Below, piece by piece: positions 1 through 11,179 of a stretch of 64,000 nt of DNA. The stretch is from Tiliqua scincoides (taxonomy: Eukaryota > Chordata > Lepidosauria > Squamata > Scincidae), in the NCBI RefSeq assembly GCF_035046505.1, contig NC_089829.1, forward strand, positions 6,702,156 through 6,766,155, read 5' to 3'. Made by a program: the position numbers and the translations under genes. Below the pieces are notes generated by a model. That model was not told where the DNA came from. It saw only the letters and a program-made list of their open reading frames with translations, and did no database searches. Position 1 is the first letter of the stretch, and every line of letters begins with the position of its first letter.

Positions 1-70
1 TGCCACTTTGGAGATCCTTCCACTCAGCTGTCTGTCATCCATGAAACTGACATCTCAATGGTTTTTGATT

Positions 71-200
71 GGTTGGCAACCTTCAGTCTCGAAAGACTAT
101 GGTATAAGCCTACAGCACCCAGTATTCCAAGGTGGTCTCCCATCCAAGTACTAAGCAGGCCTGACCCTGCTTAGCTTCCAAGATCAGACATGTGCAGGGT
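71..200 (-). mobile_element. 5S rRNA-derived SINE, single copy
   Basis: Read on the minus strand, this matches most of vertebrate 5S rRNA, including the internal promoter blocks (AAGCTAAGCAGG-like and GGATGGGAGACC-like). A tail of about 35 nt, ATACCATAGTCTTTCGAGAC..., follows and is not part of 5S rRNA. The same tail ends the other 5S copies here and two LINE types. The first ~20-25 nt of 5S rRNA are replaced by other sequence, so this is a retroposed SINE and not a working 5S gene. Confidence 0.82.
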
Positions 201-354
201 AACAGTTGCTGCCGGTTTTTGATTATATTTGGTTCTTTAAGCTGGTTGTAAGAGGGGAAGGGGCTTCAGCTCAGAGGTCAGGAAGCTGTTTGAGTTGTGG
301 GCAAGCAAAATGATCAGGAGGCTGGAATAAAGCAAGGTAGCAGCAACATCTGGG

Positions 355-850
355 GGTTTTGAGTTTAGAAAAAAGGTGGCAAAGGGGAAACAAAACTGAG
401 GCTGAGAAAATGATGGGTGGTGTGAAGAACTTAGAGAGAGGGAAGTTCTCTCTCACCCCTAGAACCAGGGATCCTCTGATGAAATTGATCAGTGGGGTGG
501 TCAGGCTAGAAAAATGGAAGAACTTGGTCACAAAGCAGATAATTAATCTCTGGAATTCACTTCCACAAGACATGGTGCTGGTCACTAACTTCAATCCCTT
601 AAAAGAGGATTTGGCAAATCCAGGATGGAGAAAAAACTCTACCAATGGGCTACTAGTCACAATGTAGCTACTGCATATGCTTCCTCCAGCTTCAGGAGCA
701 GTCCACCTCTGACGACCAGTTGCGAGGAAGCAATAGCAGGAGACTAGTCTGCCTTCACCTCCAGCTTGTGGGTTGTCCAGAGGCCACTGTAGGAAACAGG
801 ATGCTGGACTTGATGGGCCTGGGTGTGATCCAGAAGGGATCTTCTTATAA
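355..850 (+). mobile_element. CR1/L2-type LINE, 3' end fragment
   Basis: Translation gives the pattern of the C-terminal end of CR1/L2-group reverse transcriptases: SLEKR near 365, then NLWNSLPQD and NPLKEDLANP. This is followed by a 3' UTR with GATGGGCCT and GATCCAGAAGGGATCTTCTTAT, the typical end of this group in amniotes. It is a 5'-truncated, old copy. Clade assignment within CR1/L2 is uncertain. Confidence 0.6.
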
Positions 851-930
851 CCTTGTGCTTGTGGACTTCTGAAAATTTACCATCATCCAAAAGGAAGTGG
901 TTTTGTTTGTTTGTATTCACTAGCAAATCG

Positions 931-1070
931 ACCCTCCGTATGCCTGATCTTGTCTGATCGTGGAAGCTAAGCAGGGTTAGGCCTGGTTAATACTTGGATG
1001 GGAGACCACCAAGGAATAGCAGGTGCTATAGGCTTATACCATAGTCTTTCGAGACTGAAGGTTGCCAACC
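931..1070 (+). mobile_element. 5S rRNA-derived SINE, single copy
   Basis: The body matches 5S rRNA from TGCCTGATCTTGTCTGATCG through GGTGCTATAGGCTT. It then passes directly into the tail ATACCATAGTCTTTCGAGAC..., ending in GGTTGCCAACC. It is the same family as the copy at 71-200, in the opposite orientation. Confidence 0.85.
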
Positions 1071-1139
1071 AATTCACTTCCATAAGACCCTGGGGATGAC
1101 TGCTGGCTTTCAAAAGGCTTTGAGCTCAATACTATGCAT

Positions 1140-1212
1140 GTCTTCTCACAAGTAAGATTCATTGTAGTCAATGGGGTTTACTCCTAGGTAAGTGTGAATA
1201 GGATTGGAGCCT
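1140..1212 (+). repeat. Short dispersed AGTAAG-type repeat
   Basis: This is a diverged copy of a motif seen several times in the window: AAGTAAGATTCATTG, then CAATGGGGTTTACTC, then GTGAATAGGATTGGAGCC. The core is an imperfect palindrome. Such motifs are very common in squamate genomes. I cannot name the family with certainty. Confidence 0.5.
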
Positions 1213-3566
1213 TTGACAAATGGAGGCCAGGCCCATCCACAACTATTAGGCAAGATGGCAACATGAAGCTTCCAGCTTCAGAGGCAGTCTACCTCTGGAC
1301 CTAGTTGCCGGGGGACAAGCCACAGCAAATGACCATTGCTTTCTCATGTTCCCTTTTGTAGGCTTTCCAAAAGCACTTGGGTCTCCACTGTACGAGGCAC
1401 AGCCATGCAAATCTGGATCCATTTGATACTAATGGTTCCCTCCTCTGAATACAGCACTTTTGCAGACAGACCTGTATGAAAGACACCCCCAAAGGTAGAT
1501 GTCAACTCTGCTGGTCCGCCATGCAAAATCCACGAGGTCCAACTTTGTTTTCCTAGCTATATGCTAAGCAGCTTCTGTTTCCATCTGCCACCTATCAAAC
1601 ACAGACAGTTGAGTGGCCTGCACATCAATAGCTCCGCCATCATTGTCCCCCAATTCAGCCTCTCCTCTTTACATTAATATTCTTTTCATTTGCCTCAATT
1701 TCTGTACCTCTTGGAGTCCAGATGGTCGAGCACACAGGTGAATTTGAAAACCTATCCAGCCAAAGGCAGCTTTTCACAGATCCCCTGGAAACCATCACAA
1801 AGGAAGAAGGAGAAAGAAGATGTGAAAATGTTTTTAAAGCCCTTACCTTTGCAAAAGCAACTTGCCGTCCCCTGGTTTCTAAAATGGGCAGCTCAGACAG
1901 CCCTGTTAAATCCTTCTCCTTAAGTACGGGCCAGATGAAAGGATTAGGAGCTTTGGATAAGCTCTGCCCGTGTGTTACCAAAGAACCAAGATAGAATTCG
2001 GAGAAATGCCAAAGTAATAAACTACAAAGAGGGGTTACTAGTCCTCATGCTTATGCACGAAGCCTGGGCCTGTGGCAAATGTCAAAGAGTCATAAGCCTT
2101 CAGAGATTCAGGGCTTCAGTGACAGCGCCTTCTCCATTGTGGCCCCCAGTGTGCGGAACTACCTGCCTCTTGAAGTCCATTTAGCTACCTCGCTGATGAC
2201 TTTTCCACACACCGTTAAACTGTTTTCTGTCCCTTTAGTTGTTGGAGTTGGTCTGAGTGTCCCCCTTAGCCAAATTTTGGTTGCTGCTTTAGAGTGGTCC
2301 TTTTTTTTAAAGTGGATTAATTTTAGGTTGAACATAAGGCTTTTTATGTTTATAATTTTAGGTTGAACATTTAGGTTGGGGGGGAAAGCACCGTAAAAAG
2401 TTCCCCATACAGACAAATATACATTTGTACCAATGGTAGGACTAGGAAAGGATCCCTGAGCCTGGAACTCTGAACTGCTGCCGGTCAGTAATGACAACTT
2501 TTAGCTAAGCAGACTGATGATCAGACTCGGTTGGCAGCATTTCCATAGACACAAGTGCAGGAGATGTTGGTTTCTTTAGGGCTGTGTGTGTGCCATGGAC
2601 CTTGGTACTCATGCTTTTGAGTTAATATTAAAGGCGGGACAGGCTGTCTTTTCTCTCCTTCGTTGCAGGTGGGATTGCTAAGATGGCCAGAGTCTCATTC
2701 TCCCCCTGTAATTCCGTCTCACTCTGATCAAGCTACATACAATAAGAATGGCAACAACCACTCTCTTCGCATCTTGAAAAACACCAGTGTTCAGCAGAAG
2801 CTTCGGTGCAGTGGTGGAGAGTACCTGTTGGGGTAACCTGAGTGGCCTGGTGGCTTAAGTGGCCTGGTGGCCCCCCAGCCTCCAATCCTCCACACTTCCC
2901 CATGAGCTTTGTCTCCCTCTTCCTTTTCCAGTTCAGGGAGTGGAGAGAAGCAGTGGATGTGAGAGGATGGATGGAGGCGGGGATTTGAGCTAAGCTGCTC
3001 CTTAGGCTACTGCCTCAGTTAGCCTCATGGATGGACCGGATCCATAGGTGGACAGGGGGGGAAGGGGGAAGAGAGAGAGAGATGTTTGGTGACTCTTCTG
3101 TGGGTTTTTTTTTGTTCCATTTTTTGGGTTAATTTGATTTTCTTTATTTTGAATTATCTACAGAAAGCTTAATAGTATAAAATTGGTTTTTGTTACAGTC
3201 TTCGTGAAGCTTTGCTTTTTAGCACTGGAAAAGCCGGACAAGGATTCTGCAAAAAGAGTGGTTTTGGTGGGCAATCTCAAATCTTTATTTTTGGTCAAGC
3301 TAAGAAACTCTGTTGATGTGGCGCCCTCTAGTGCATCAAACATATTCATCACTTTTTGTATCCCCCTCCTTTCATTTGTCTCCTTTTAAAAACTGGGGCT
3401 AAGATTATGCAGTGATTCCTGTCCAACCCCTGTTTTAGGTATTAAGTAGGTTTTAAACAAAAGGACAAGAGAGGAAATATTGTCCTACTGTGTTCACCAA
3501 TGTGATTTTTTTTTTTTAAAGCATGAAATGAGGAACGTGATGGGAAGTTTATGTACAGTGTAGAAA
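1213..3566. other. Intergenic stretch without a recognised gene
   Basis: No ORF here resembles a known protein and no splice-linked exon series is visible. It contains one LINE-like remnant (listed separately), A/T-rich tracts near 3,100-3,160 and a purine-rich stretch near 3,060-3,085. In mammals NADK lies next to GNB1 on this side, but no NADK coding exon was recognised. Confidence 0.5.
2060..2366 (+). mobile_element. Possible L2-type LINE remnant
   Basis: The translation includes FSDSAFSIVAPSVRNYLPLE followed by LATSLMTF. This resembles the C-terminal 'sv.aP.lWNsLPle.r.a.sl..Fk' pattern of L2-like LINE reverse transcriptases. The copy is short and diverged, so the call is tentative. Confidence 0.35.
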
Positions 3567-3960
3567 GAGCCACCGGGTAGATGGGACTCGTCAACATGGG
3601 AAAGCAGCTCATCTGAGAGAAGGAAAACTCTGATCCCAAACCTCCACTGCCTTGTGGCTACATCCAGTTAAGGAAAAGGCTTCAGGAGTCAACCTCGAGG
3701 CAAAATCCAGAGCCGGAGTCCCTGAGGCAGTTCATGGCTGAACACAGTCACACTCTTGCAACTCCTGCGACGCGTATTGGCTTCTGCCTTTCCATTGGAC
3801 CATTGCAGCAATGTGGAGAGGGGGGATTTGCTGCATGGGTAACAGTCTATCCTCCATATCTACTCTACCCAGGCTTTGCTCACTGGAGAGGACACTCTGT
3901 TCCAGAGCCACCGCTCAGAGTGCAAAACCATAGTCTTCCGAGACTGAAGGATGCCAGCCA
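3567..3960 (+). mobile_element. LINE 3' end, type B, with the shared hairpin tail
   Basis: About 390 bp are colinear with the reverse complement of 61,803-62,275. Landmarks include CACCGGGTAGATGGGACTCG, GCTTCAGGAGTCAACCT, GATTTGCTGCATGGGTAACA and GTTCCAGAGCCACC. It ends in ACCATAGTCTTCCGAGACTG, the tail also found on the 5S SINEs and on the type A LINE. No coding capacity is clear. I cannot assign the clade beyond a non-LTR element. Confidence 0.68.
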
Positions 3961-4964
3961 CTAGAGATTCCTGTGCATGTTCTCCTCCCTCTTACAGTGC
4001 TAAAACCTGGGGGGATGAACAGTGTTACCCAAGGAAACAGATTAGCAGGAGAGTCAGGAGGGACGAAAGACTGTCCTGTGCAAAAATGAGGACTAGTATT
4101 ATTATTATTGAGACCTGATGTGGTGTAGTGGCTAAAAGACAATGAGAATGCGTCTTGCCAAATTCCTGAATTGAGCTCTGCCTAAAGAACTTCTGCCCAC
4201 TTTAAACTAATTAGTTCCCCCAGTTAACCATAGGTAGATCTAGCAGACTGCACAAACTACCCCTGTACCCCAGCACCAGCAGGAAGGAGACTAGTTGAGG
4301 GCTGGCTTGCCTGTAAGTCTGCAGGGTCTCTCCTTCAAGCAGCAGTGCTTTTGGGTACACCAGCACCACCTCAGCTCTCCACCACTCGGCAGGCAGTCTC
4401 TGTTGGATTAGTCCGTTAGTTTGTCAGTACAGTTAGTTTGTAAGGGGAACCCACACTGAATAACCAGCTACAGTGGGACTGCTTCTGAGTAGAGCTGCCA
4501 AGGACCCTCCTTCCTCCTTCTTGCCACTTCTGTCCCCGCTCTCTTGCAGTTTGTCCCACCCCTCCCACCCTGTTTACAGATGGGCAAATACAGTAGGTGA
4601 CTTTGAACTCTCTCTCTCACTCACTCACACACACACACACACCAGCAGCAGCCCTGTTTTTCTCCATGGTGGGCTTTTTAAAGGAGGTGACTCAACTCAA
4701 GTCCTTTAGAGTCATGCAAGGGTAGCGGCTTGGAAAGTGTTCCCATTATGACTCATGGGGGGGTGGAGACTTGTGATTCGACTCAAGTCCCACTGGATTT
4801 TCCCATCCCTGGAGCCTACCACAAAGCCCAACCTGGACCGTGAGCCTCCCCGCTCCAAGAGCCCAGTGGACAAGTTGGGTAGGCGAGTGGGGTGGCCAAT
4901 GGCTCCCTTTCTTTCCTGCCTGGTGGTGGCCAATCAAGATGCAGTCTTCTCAAAGGCTCCGTAT
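3961..4964. other. Intergenic stretch, nothing recognised
   Basis: There is no gene-like ORF. A short CA run lies near 4,626-4,642. The rest is unassigned intergenic DNA. Confidence 0.5.
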
Positions 4965-5060
4965 TTTTAACACTGACTGGCAGTGTCATTCTAGGATTCC
5001 TGACAGGATTCTTTCCCGGGAGATGCTGCCAGGGATTGAAACTGGGACCAAAAAAGGGGG
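4965..5060 (-). repeat. tRNA-derived (MIR-like) SINE fragment
   Basis: The minus strand shows the tRNA B-box-like GGTCCCAGTTTCAATCCCTG, then GGCAGCATCTCCCGGG, then a core with CACTGCCAGTCAGTGTT. This is the layout of the common squamate tRNA-derived core SINE. The copy is short and diverged. Confidence 0.5.
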
Positions 5061-5533
5061 GGCTCTCATGGAGCTATGGCTGCTCCTTCAGTTCTATGAA
5101 AAGCACTTTGCCTTCTCCCCATTTATTGTTAAGGACTTGTGCATCTTCACCTATTAAACCTCAGAAGGGGGAAATGTGCAAGAGGGCCTCCCTCCATCAT
5201 CTCAAGAGGCAGACATATTTGTAGAGGTCCAAACCAGGGGCGGCCCAACCATGAGGCCAACTGAAGCAGTTGCATCAGGTGGCAGATTAGTGAGGGGTGC
5301 CCATGCCTATCTTCCTCCTTGCTTTCACTGGTCCATCTTCACTCCCTGGATTGGAGAAGGAAGAGGGGACAGAGAGGAAGAGGAAAGGTGGAGGGGAATG
5401 CTAAGCTACAGCAATGGAGAGTGGGGGGATCAGCAGAGCCGGTACATTATCTGGAAAGAGGAGTAGCATTAGGCATGCCGCCTCGGGTGTCAGGAGGTCT
5501 TGAGCCAGACCAGGTCCTGATCCACCTGGTGGT

Positions 5534-6310
5534 GGTTGGCAACCTTCAGTCTGGAAAGACTATGGTATAAGCCAGGGGTGTCTAAACTTTTTGGCAGGAG
5601 GGCCACACCATCTCTCTGACACTGTGTCAGGGGCCGGGGAAAAAACAAAATAATTTGCATTTCAAATTTGAATAAATTTACATAAATGAATATATTGGAG
5701 ATGGAACTTATATGAATGAATGAAGGTCTTGCAATAGCTCAAGGCCTATAAAAGGCCTTGCAGAAAGCAAGGCCGGCCTTTCCTTCACTGCTGCTACTGC
5801 ATCACAGACGTGAAACAGCAAGTAGTGGAGGGAGCCCTCTTCCCACAGCTCACGCAAGAAGTCAAACACTTGCCCTCATGCTGAGAGCAGTTGCGTCAGG
5901 CCAGCATGGGCTATAGCAATTCTCCGGAGGGCCGAAGGCTCATTGGAGACTGGGGGCTCCCCACGGGCCGGATTGGGAGTCCCCAAGGGCCGCAAATGGC
6001 CCCCGGGCCGGGGTTTGGGCACCCCTGGTCTAAGCCTACAGCACCCGGTATTCCCAGGCGGTCTCCCATCCAAGTACTAACCAGGCCTGACCCTGCTTAG
6101 CTTCCGAGATCATGGTCTAAGCCTACAGCACCCGGTATTCCCAGGCGGTCTCCCATCCAAGTACTAACCAGGCCTGACCCTGCTTAGCTTCCGAGATCAT
6201 GGTATAAGCCTACAGCACCCAGTATTCCCGGGCGGTCTCCCATCCAAGTACTAACCAGGCCTGACCCTGCTTAGCTTCCGAGATCAGACGAGATCGGGCA
6301 TGTGCAAGGT
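5534..6310 (-). repeat. Tandem array of 5S-derived SINE units, 87-bp period
   Basis: Read on the minus strand, the array starts near 6,310 with the SINE head (TGCACATGCCCGATCTCG). It continues as three units whose repeated landmark GCTTCCGAG (plus strand) lies at 6,100, 6,187 and 6,274, exactly 87 bp apart. It closes with the SINE tail at 5,534-5,572. Units join as ...GGCTTATACCAT directly to GATCTCGGAAGC..., so inner units lack about the first 48 nt of 5S and most of the tail. A hAT element at 5,573-6,027 interrupts the last unit. Confidence 0.9.
5573..6027 (+). mobile_element. Non-autonomous hAT element (family 1) inside the 5S SINE array
   Basis: The ends are inverted: CAGGGGTGTCTAAACTTT at the left and TTTGGGCACCCCTG at the right. 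It is flanked by 8-bp target duplications GTATAAGC (5,565-5,572) and GTCTAAGC (6,028-6,035), which differ at one base. About 455 bp with no transposase. Related copies lie at 10,372, 11,370 and 58,397. Confidence 0.87.
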
Positions 6311-6839
6311 ATTTGCTTGTATATCCTGCCTGGAGCTCTCAAGCGGGAAAGACCTCTGCACTTCGTGGCCTTAGGCAAGACCCTCCCACCACTCCCCCTC
6401 AGTCTTCCTGTTCTGCACTATGGGGCTAATAATTTACTAGGCTTACATTAAGCTAGAGCTCAGAAAATGCTTTGCACACTCAACCCCCCCCCCCAAAGCT
6501 ATTATTAGCTGTGAATTCCAGGTGATGGGAGACCATAGTGTTTTGTAGTCAAACATCAGGGGTTAGAAGATCATATGGCTTACCTGGACCAGAAGGCATT
6601 TCATTGGCTTTCCCACAGATGGGGCCTCCCCCCTTTTGTTCACACTCATTGCAGTGCCCTGTGTGGGCAGCAGGTGGCATAGAGAGCTGACTGTTGCCAA
6701 GACAAAGACTGACACCCATTCTGCAGCCTTGCTATTTACAGCTCCTCTCGCCCACTGATGATTAAAAGAGCCTATTCTGGAGTGGCTTACCTCCATTGGA
6801 TAACGTTAAAAAAAAAAAGACTTTAATTTTGTCTTCATT

Positions 6840-7045
6840 CCGTTGTAAGCTACACAATGCAGTCCCTCCTGGACAGCTGCCTTCTGCTGAGTCAGACCAT
6901 TGGTCCATTTCGCTCCTGATTGTTGGACACTGACCGGCAGCATCTCTCCCGGGATTCGACAAGGAGGCCCTACTTGGGGCTGGGACTGAACCTCTGCAGC
7001 CTTCTGCCTACGAAGTAGACACTCCACATTGGGGTGATGGCTCCT
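6840..7045 (-). repeat. tRNA-derived (MIR-like) SINE
   Basis: The plus strand carries the reverse complement of the core: CTGAGTCAGACCATTGGTCC, then ACACTGACCGGCAGCATCTC, then GGGACTGAACCTCTGCAG. Together these match the 3' part, core and B-box region of the squamate tRNA-derived SINE. Confidence 0.6.
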
Positions 7046-7094
7046 TACCAAATATTGCCCAGAGATGAAGCTCACTTTCCTAGCTCAAGAGACA

Positions 7095-7240
7095 GAATGT
7101 TTCTACAAAGCTGCTTCTTGCTGAGTTTTACCTTGGTCCTAGCTCAGTACTATCAGACACAGACTGGCAGAATAGTTGTAGGCAGAGACCTTACTCAGCA
7201 CTACTAGAGATGTTGCCAGAGATCGACCCCTGGGGCAATG
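7095..7240 (-). repeat. tRNA-derived (MIR-like) SINE fragment
   Basis: It carries TACCTTGGTCCTAGCTCAGT, ACACAGACTGGCAG and GCCAGAGATCGACCCCTGG, in the same order as the copy at 6,840-7,045 but more diverged. Confidence 0.45.
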
Positions 7241-7859
7241 GTGTAACTAGGAGGTGGGGAGGGTTCAGACTGCATTTTTGAATAACACCACCATGTTATA
7301 TATCATTCAGTGGGCAATTTTGAGAAATTATCGTCCACCTTTCCCATGTCAAAGCAAATGCCCAAGGCGTCTTTCCAATTTCTTGCAGAATGCAATGAAA
7401 CCAACCCCACCAAAATATCTGTATTCTGTCAAAAGTTAGAGCCAAATCATTTGAAAAGGAAACGCAACTGCCTTATGTCACACAAAGTGGATTTTCTGAA
7501 CTTAAAACTGACCAATAAGACTGATTATTCCAAGAGCCTGTGAGGTGTTGTTACGACACACAGCAGGGAACCAACAAGGTGTAGGTTCTCATTTCCATGC
7601 ATCAGAGCTAATACTAGCACTCGTGTTCAGTTGTGTGAGTGTCGTCACGTTGGCCACTGCTTTTTTGTTGGCTACTGATTGGTTGGGTGACCTGTACTAT
7701 TATCTAATAAAATAAAGTTAATGGGGTTACACCAATCCTAGGGGGTCCACTGCATGTAGGCTGTGCTCACAATATCATAATTTCTTCTGTATGGTCTGGA
7801 ATGGAAGGAGGCTGACACAATGAGCTCTCGCACCAAGTCACACAAACCCTAGCGCCATC

Positions 7860-8155
7860 TCTGCCCTGAGGACTCCTGCATAAGAGCCCGAGGCTCTAAC
7901 CACTGAATGACGCCCCCTCAGGGCAAGAATAAGCCTGAATGCACATGTTCACATTGGCAATTCTCTTGCTTCATGAACATTCGAAGCTGTTTCCTAGGGA
8001 GTCAAGCCATTAATCTGTCTAGCTTAGTATTGTGCACCCCAACTGGAAGCAGCTCCCCAGGGGTTCAGGCAGGGTTCCTCCCACTACCTAGGAATGACAA
8101 GAGTTGAATCCAAGAGACTCTGCCTGCAACTTTACCACTGAGCTCCGGGCCCCCA
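7860..8155 (-). repeat. tRNA-derived SINE remnants
   Basis: Two tRNA-like heads read on the minus strand, at about 7,870-7,910 and 8,095-8,150, the second ending in a GAGCTCAGTGGTAAAG-type A box. Between them lies a core-like stretch with TAATCTGTCTAGCTTAGTAT. This looks like two overlapping or nested old SINE copies. Confidence 0.42.
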
Positions 8156-8959
8156 AGTATGGGATAGAATTTAGAATATATTAACAAACATAAAGGAAAA
8201 AAATCCTTGATGTTAACTACAGTCTGGGAACATTAAATGTACAAAACATTTTCAGGGTCAGGTATAACTTGGCTCTTCATGGAAGCCTCTTGGGGCAGAG
8301 ACCTGCATTTTTTTAGAAAAGTCACTTTTCTAAAGCACAGGGAGCATGGATGTCAAGGAGCCTCAGTTTTCCAAACCTGAGAGGTTTGCCCAAGTGAAGG
8401 ATGCAAAAGTGAGACAATAGAGTTTGGGTGTGTCATTGCCAGAAGTGTTTTGCCCTTCAATTCCTCCCGGTTGACGCTGCTGCCCATTCAGGCACAAAAG
8501 ATGCCCTAAATAATGCATTGAGACCAGCTGGTGGGGAGGCTGTTGATGGCCATTTCTTCCAACAGAGCTGAAAACCTCCGGCTCGCGCTCGGCGATGGCC
8601 GGGTAATGTTCTCAAGGGGCAATGTTTGACAGCTCCCATATCCTTCACTCCGACTTCAATGGAGCAGGCCCAGCTATGGTTTCATCACATCCTTCCTCTC
8701 CTGTCTCAGCTTTTGCTTTCTGTGGCTTTGCTATAAAACCAGTGGTGGTGGTGCATTTTCCAACATGGAGTGGCCATGTTTTTTTCCTGGCCCAGAGCCA
8801 GGAACCAGAGAGGGTCAAATCAGATGTGAATTTGAACGCCTCTCTACTCGGAGAGGTCTGCTGGAATGAATAACCTACTTGGCTTCAGGGACCGCACAGA
8901 ACCGCTCGCCCAGAGGCAGCAGAAGACAGGCTCAGGGAGAGGGGTCTCCTTGCTCAGCT

Positions 8960-9460
8960 CACAACCATTACCGCACCCTGCCATGCTGGGTGGAGAGGAC
9001 AGCACCCTCAGTGTTGGGCCACTGGAGGGCCACAGGGAGAAGAGCCCTAGTGGACCAAGCCCCAAACGGATCTAGTCCAGCATCCTTTTCTCTTAGTGAC
9101 CCAGCAACTATCTTGGGGAAGTCCACAAGCATGAGGTGACGGCAGAGCCCTCTCCCACCATAGCTCCCCTGCAACTGGCATTCACACTCCCCCACCCACC
9201 CACCCACCCAGAGTTAGCACATAGGTGACTAGTAGCCCTTGCTAGACTGGTCCTCCATGAAGTTGTCTAATTCGCTTTTAAAGCTAGCTGCGATCACTAC
9301 ATCATGTGGCAGGGAGTGCCACAGACCGACTGCGTTGCCCATCGCACATCCTGAATCTTCCACCACTCTCTTTAATGGGGTGAGCCCCCGGTTCTAGTAC
9401 TGAGAGGGAAACAACCCCTCTATCTGCTGCCTCCCAAGTCTTGCCTAATTTGATTTTCTG
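8960..9460 (-). mobile_element. CR1/L2-type LINE, 3' end fragment
   Basis: The minus-strand translation in the 9,240-9,440 part gives GLWHSLPHDVV-like and ASFKSELDNFMEDQSSKGY-like segments, the C-terminal end of a CR1/L2-group reverse transcriptase. A 3' UTR toward lower coordinates includes GGATGCTGGACTAGATC and TAGGGCTCTTCTCCC. It is 5'-truncated and contains a CCCA run (9,190-9,210). Confidence 0.55.
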
Positions 9461-10267
9461 AGAGCCGGTGCTTGGTTGGAGAGTCAGCAGGCGTCCTGGT
9501 GTTGAATCTAGTAGGAGAAAAATCCTGCATCTCACAAAAGGAAAAAGGCAAGGCAGGGAAGCAAATGCACACTCAGCATTGCTGATCTTTAAAGGCGGAT
9601 CAGCAGAGTTATATATGGCTCCGTCCCTCTGTCCATTGATATTTAGAAAGCTGCTTTCCATGAGGGCCGTTGCTCATAGAGAGACCGCCTTGAAACCAAC
9701 CTGAAAGCCTGGAGCAGCGCTGCTGAGTTAGCTGGGCTCAGGCCACAGTGTTCCGTTTCAAGGTGCGGTGAAAGTTTTTGTCTTCAAGGCTTTTGTGAAA
9801 GAGGCGTGCTTGGAACCAGAAAGCATTTGGAAGACGCCTGCACGATGCACCACTAGCATTCCAAAAGAATCCCACCTCTGGAACTCACCGTGTTCCACAT
9901 TTGTCATCATTACAGCTACAACATGGCTTTTCATTTGTTTGGGGCCTTTATGCCCCTCCCTTTTGAATGTTATTTTTCTCCTTTCCTCCCAGAAAAATCA
10001 ATCATTCTGGAAACCAATTAAGGCCCAGCAGTGAACACCAAGACAATTTTGGAATAAGAAAATACATAATTCTGCACTCCAAATGGATGACTCACGCTGG
10101 CCAAGTGCCAGCCCCAAATAGGCTCTCCAGGCGGTGAATTCTTCACCTTCGCTTATGTTTGGCTGTGGCTAAATTGGAGGCTTTAAATGTGCGGGAAGGA
10201 CTTGATCCCACTGCCCACAAAAACCCAAGAAGGCCCAGGATGCATTATTCGTAAAGGTGTTTGTTTC
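9461..10267. other. Intergenic stretch, nothing recognised
   Basis: There is no ORF with recognisable protein similarity and no clear repeat family. Confidence 0.45.
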
Positions 10268-10365
10268 CCATAAGCTGAAATCCTATCCACACTTACCTGG
10301 GAGTAAAGCCTACTGACTATAATGGCACAAACTTCTGAGTAAATATGCATAGAATTGAGCTTAGT
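10268..10365 (-). repeat. Short dispersed AGTAAG-type repeat
   Basis: It contains AATCCTATCCACACTTACCT, GGGAGTAAAGCCTACTGA and AACTTCTGAGTAAATATGCA, which match the family consensus read from the other side. It directly abuts the hAT copy that starts at 10,372. Confidence 0.5.
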
Positions 10366-10371
10366 CTTACT

Positions 10372-10755
10372 CAGGGATGCCCAAACCCTGGCCCTGGGGC
10401 CACTTGCAGCCCTCAAGGCCTCTCTATGCGGCCCTCAGGGAGCCCCTAGTCTCCAATGATCCTGCACTGGCCTGCTGCAACTGCTCTCAGCGTGAGGGCA
10501 ACTGTTTGGCCTCTCCAGTGAGCTGTGGGATGAGGGCTCCCTCCACTGCTTGCTGTTTCATGTCTGTGATGCAGTAGCAGCAGCAAAGGAAAGGCCAGCC
10601 TTGCTTTGTGCAAGGCCTTTTATAGGCCTTGAGCTATTGCAAGACCTTCATTCATTCATATAAGTTCACCTTTAATATAATCATTTATGTAAATTTATTC
10701 AAATTTGAAATGTAAATTAATTCAGCCCTCCTGCCAAAAACTTTGGACACCCCTG
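10372..10755 (-). mobile_element. Non-autonomous hAT element (family 1)
   Basis: It is the reverse-oriented relative of 5,573-6,027. It begins CAGGGATGCCCAAACC and ends TTTGGACACCCCTG. Shared internal landmarks include AAAGGCCAGCCTTGCTTTG and TATAGGCCTTGAGCTATTGC. The 8-bp flanks (GTCTTACT and CCATAGAT) do not match, so the target duplication has been lost or the copy is recombinant. Confidence 0.72.
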
Positions 10756-11179
10756 CCATAGATCACACTTGGATGTTGCAAAGCCTAAAGGAAGGGAGGA
10801 CCCATGGGTAAAAGGAAAAGGGAGGAAGCACCCTAAAACTCAAGTGAGGGAGGTCCATAGGGGTGGCTTTTTTCCTTAATTCATAAGCTGCTTGCTTTAG
10901 CTGAGTGCAGCTTGGCACAGGAGACCCTCGAAGGTGATCATGGGGTGTGTGGGGGGGGGGGGAGAGCTGGAATTGGAGAACAAAGCATGTGCTTGATGCA
11001 ATGGATCTGTACATGGCCCCACTTGCATGGTGGGCTCAGCCTCCCCCATGCTTGCCAGTACTGATGCCCTCACACCTGTAGGTGCTAGAAGAAGTGAATG
11101 TGTCTTAGAAGAGCAGGATGTTATATACCACTCCTGTGCCAGGAAGGGAAACGGTACACTGTTATACAGAGAAGAGCAC

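Larger units (their letters stand above)
6311..8959. other. Intergenic stretch with SINE remnants only
   Basis: No gene was recognised. The stretch holds three tRNA-derived SINE remnants (listed separately) and a C10 run near 6,485. A hint of a polyadenylation-type AATAAAATAAAG at about 7,707 has no gene attached. Confidence 0.45.

Noticed and set aside
2635-2680. Acceptor-like pyrimidine tract ending TTGCAG
   Set aside because: No coding exon or matching donor follows; a single splice-like motif is expected by chance.
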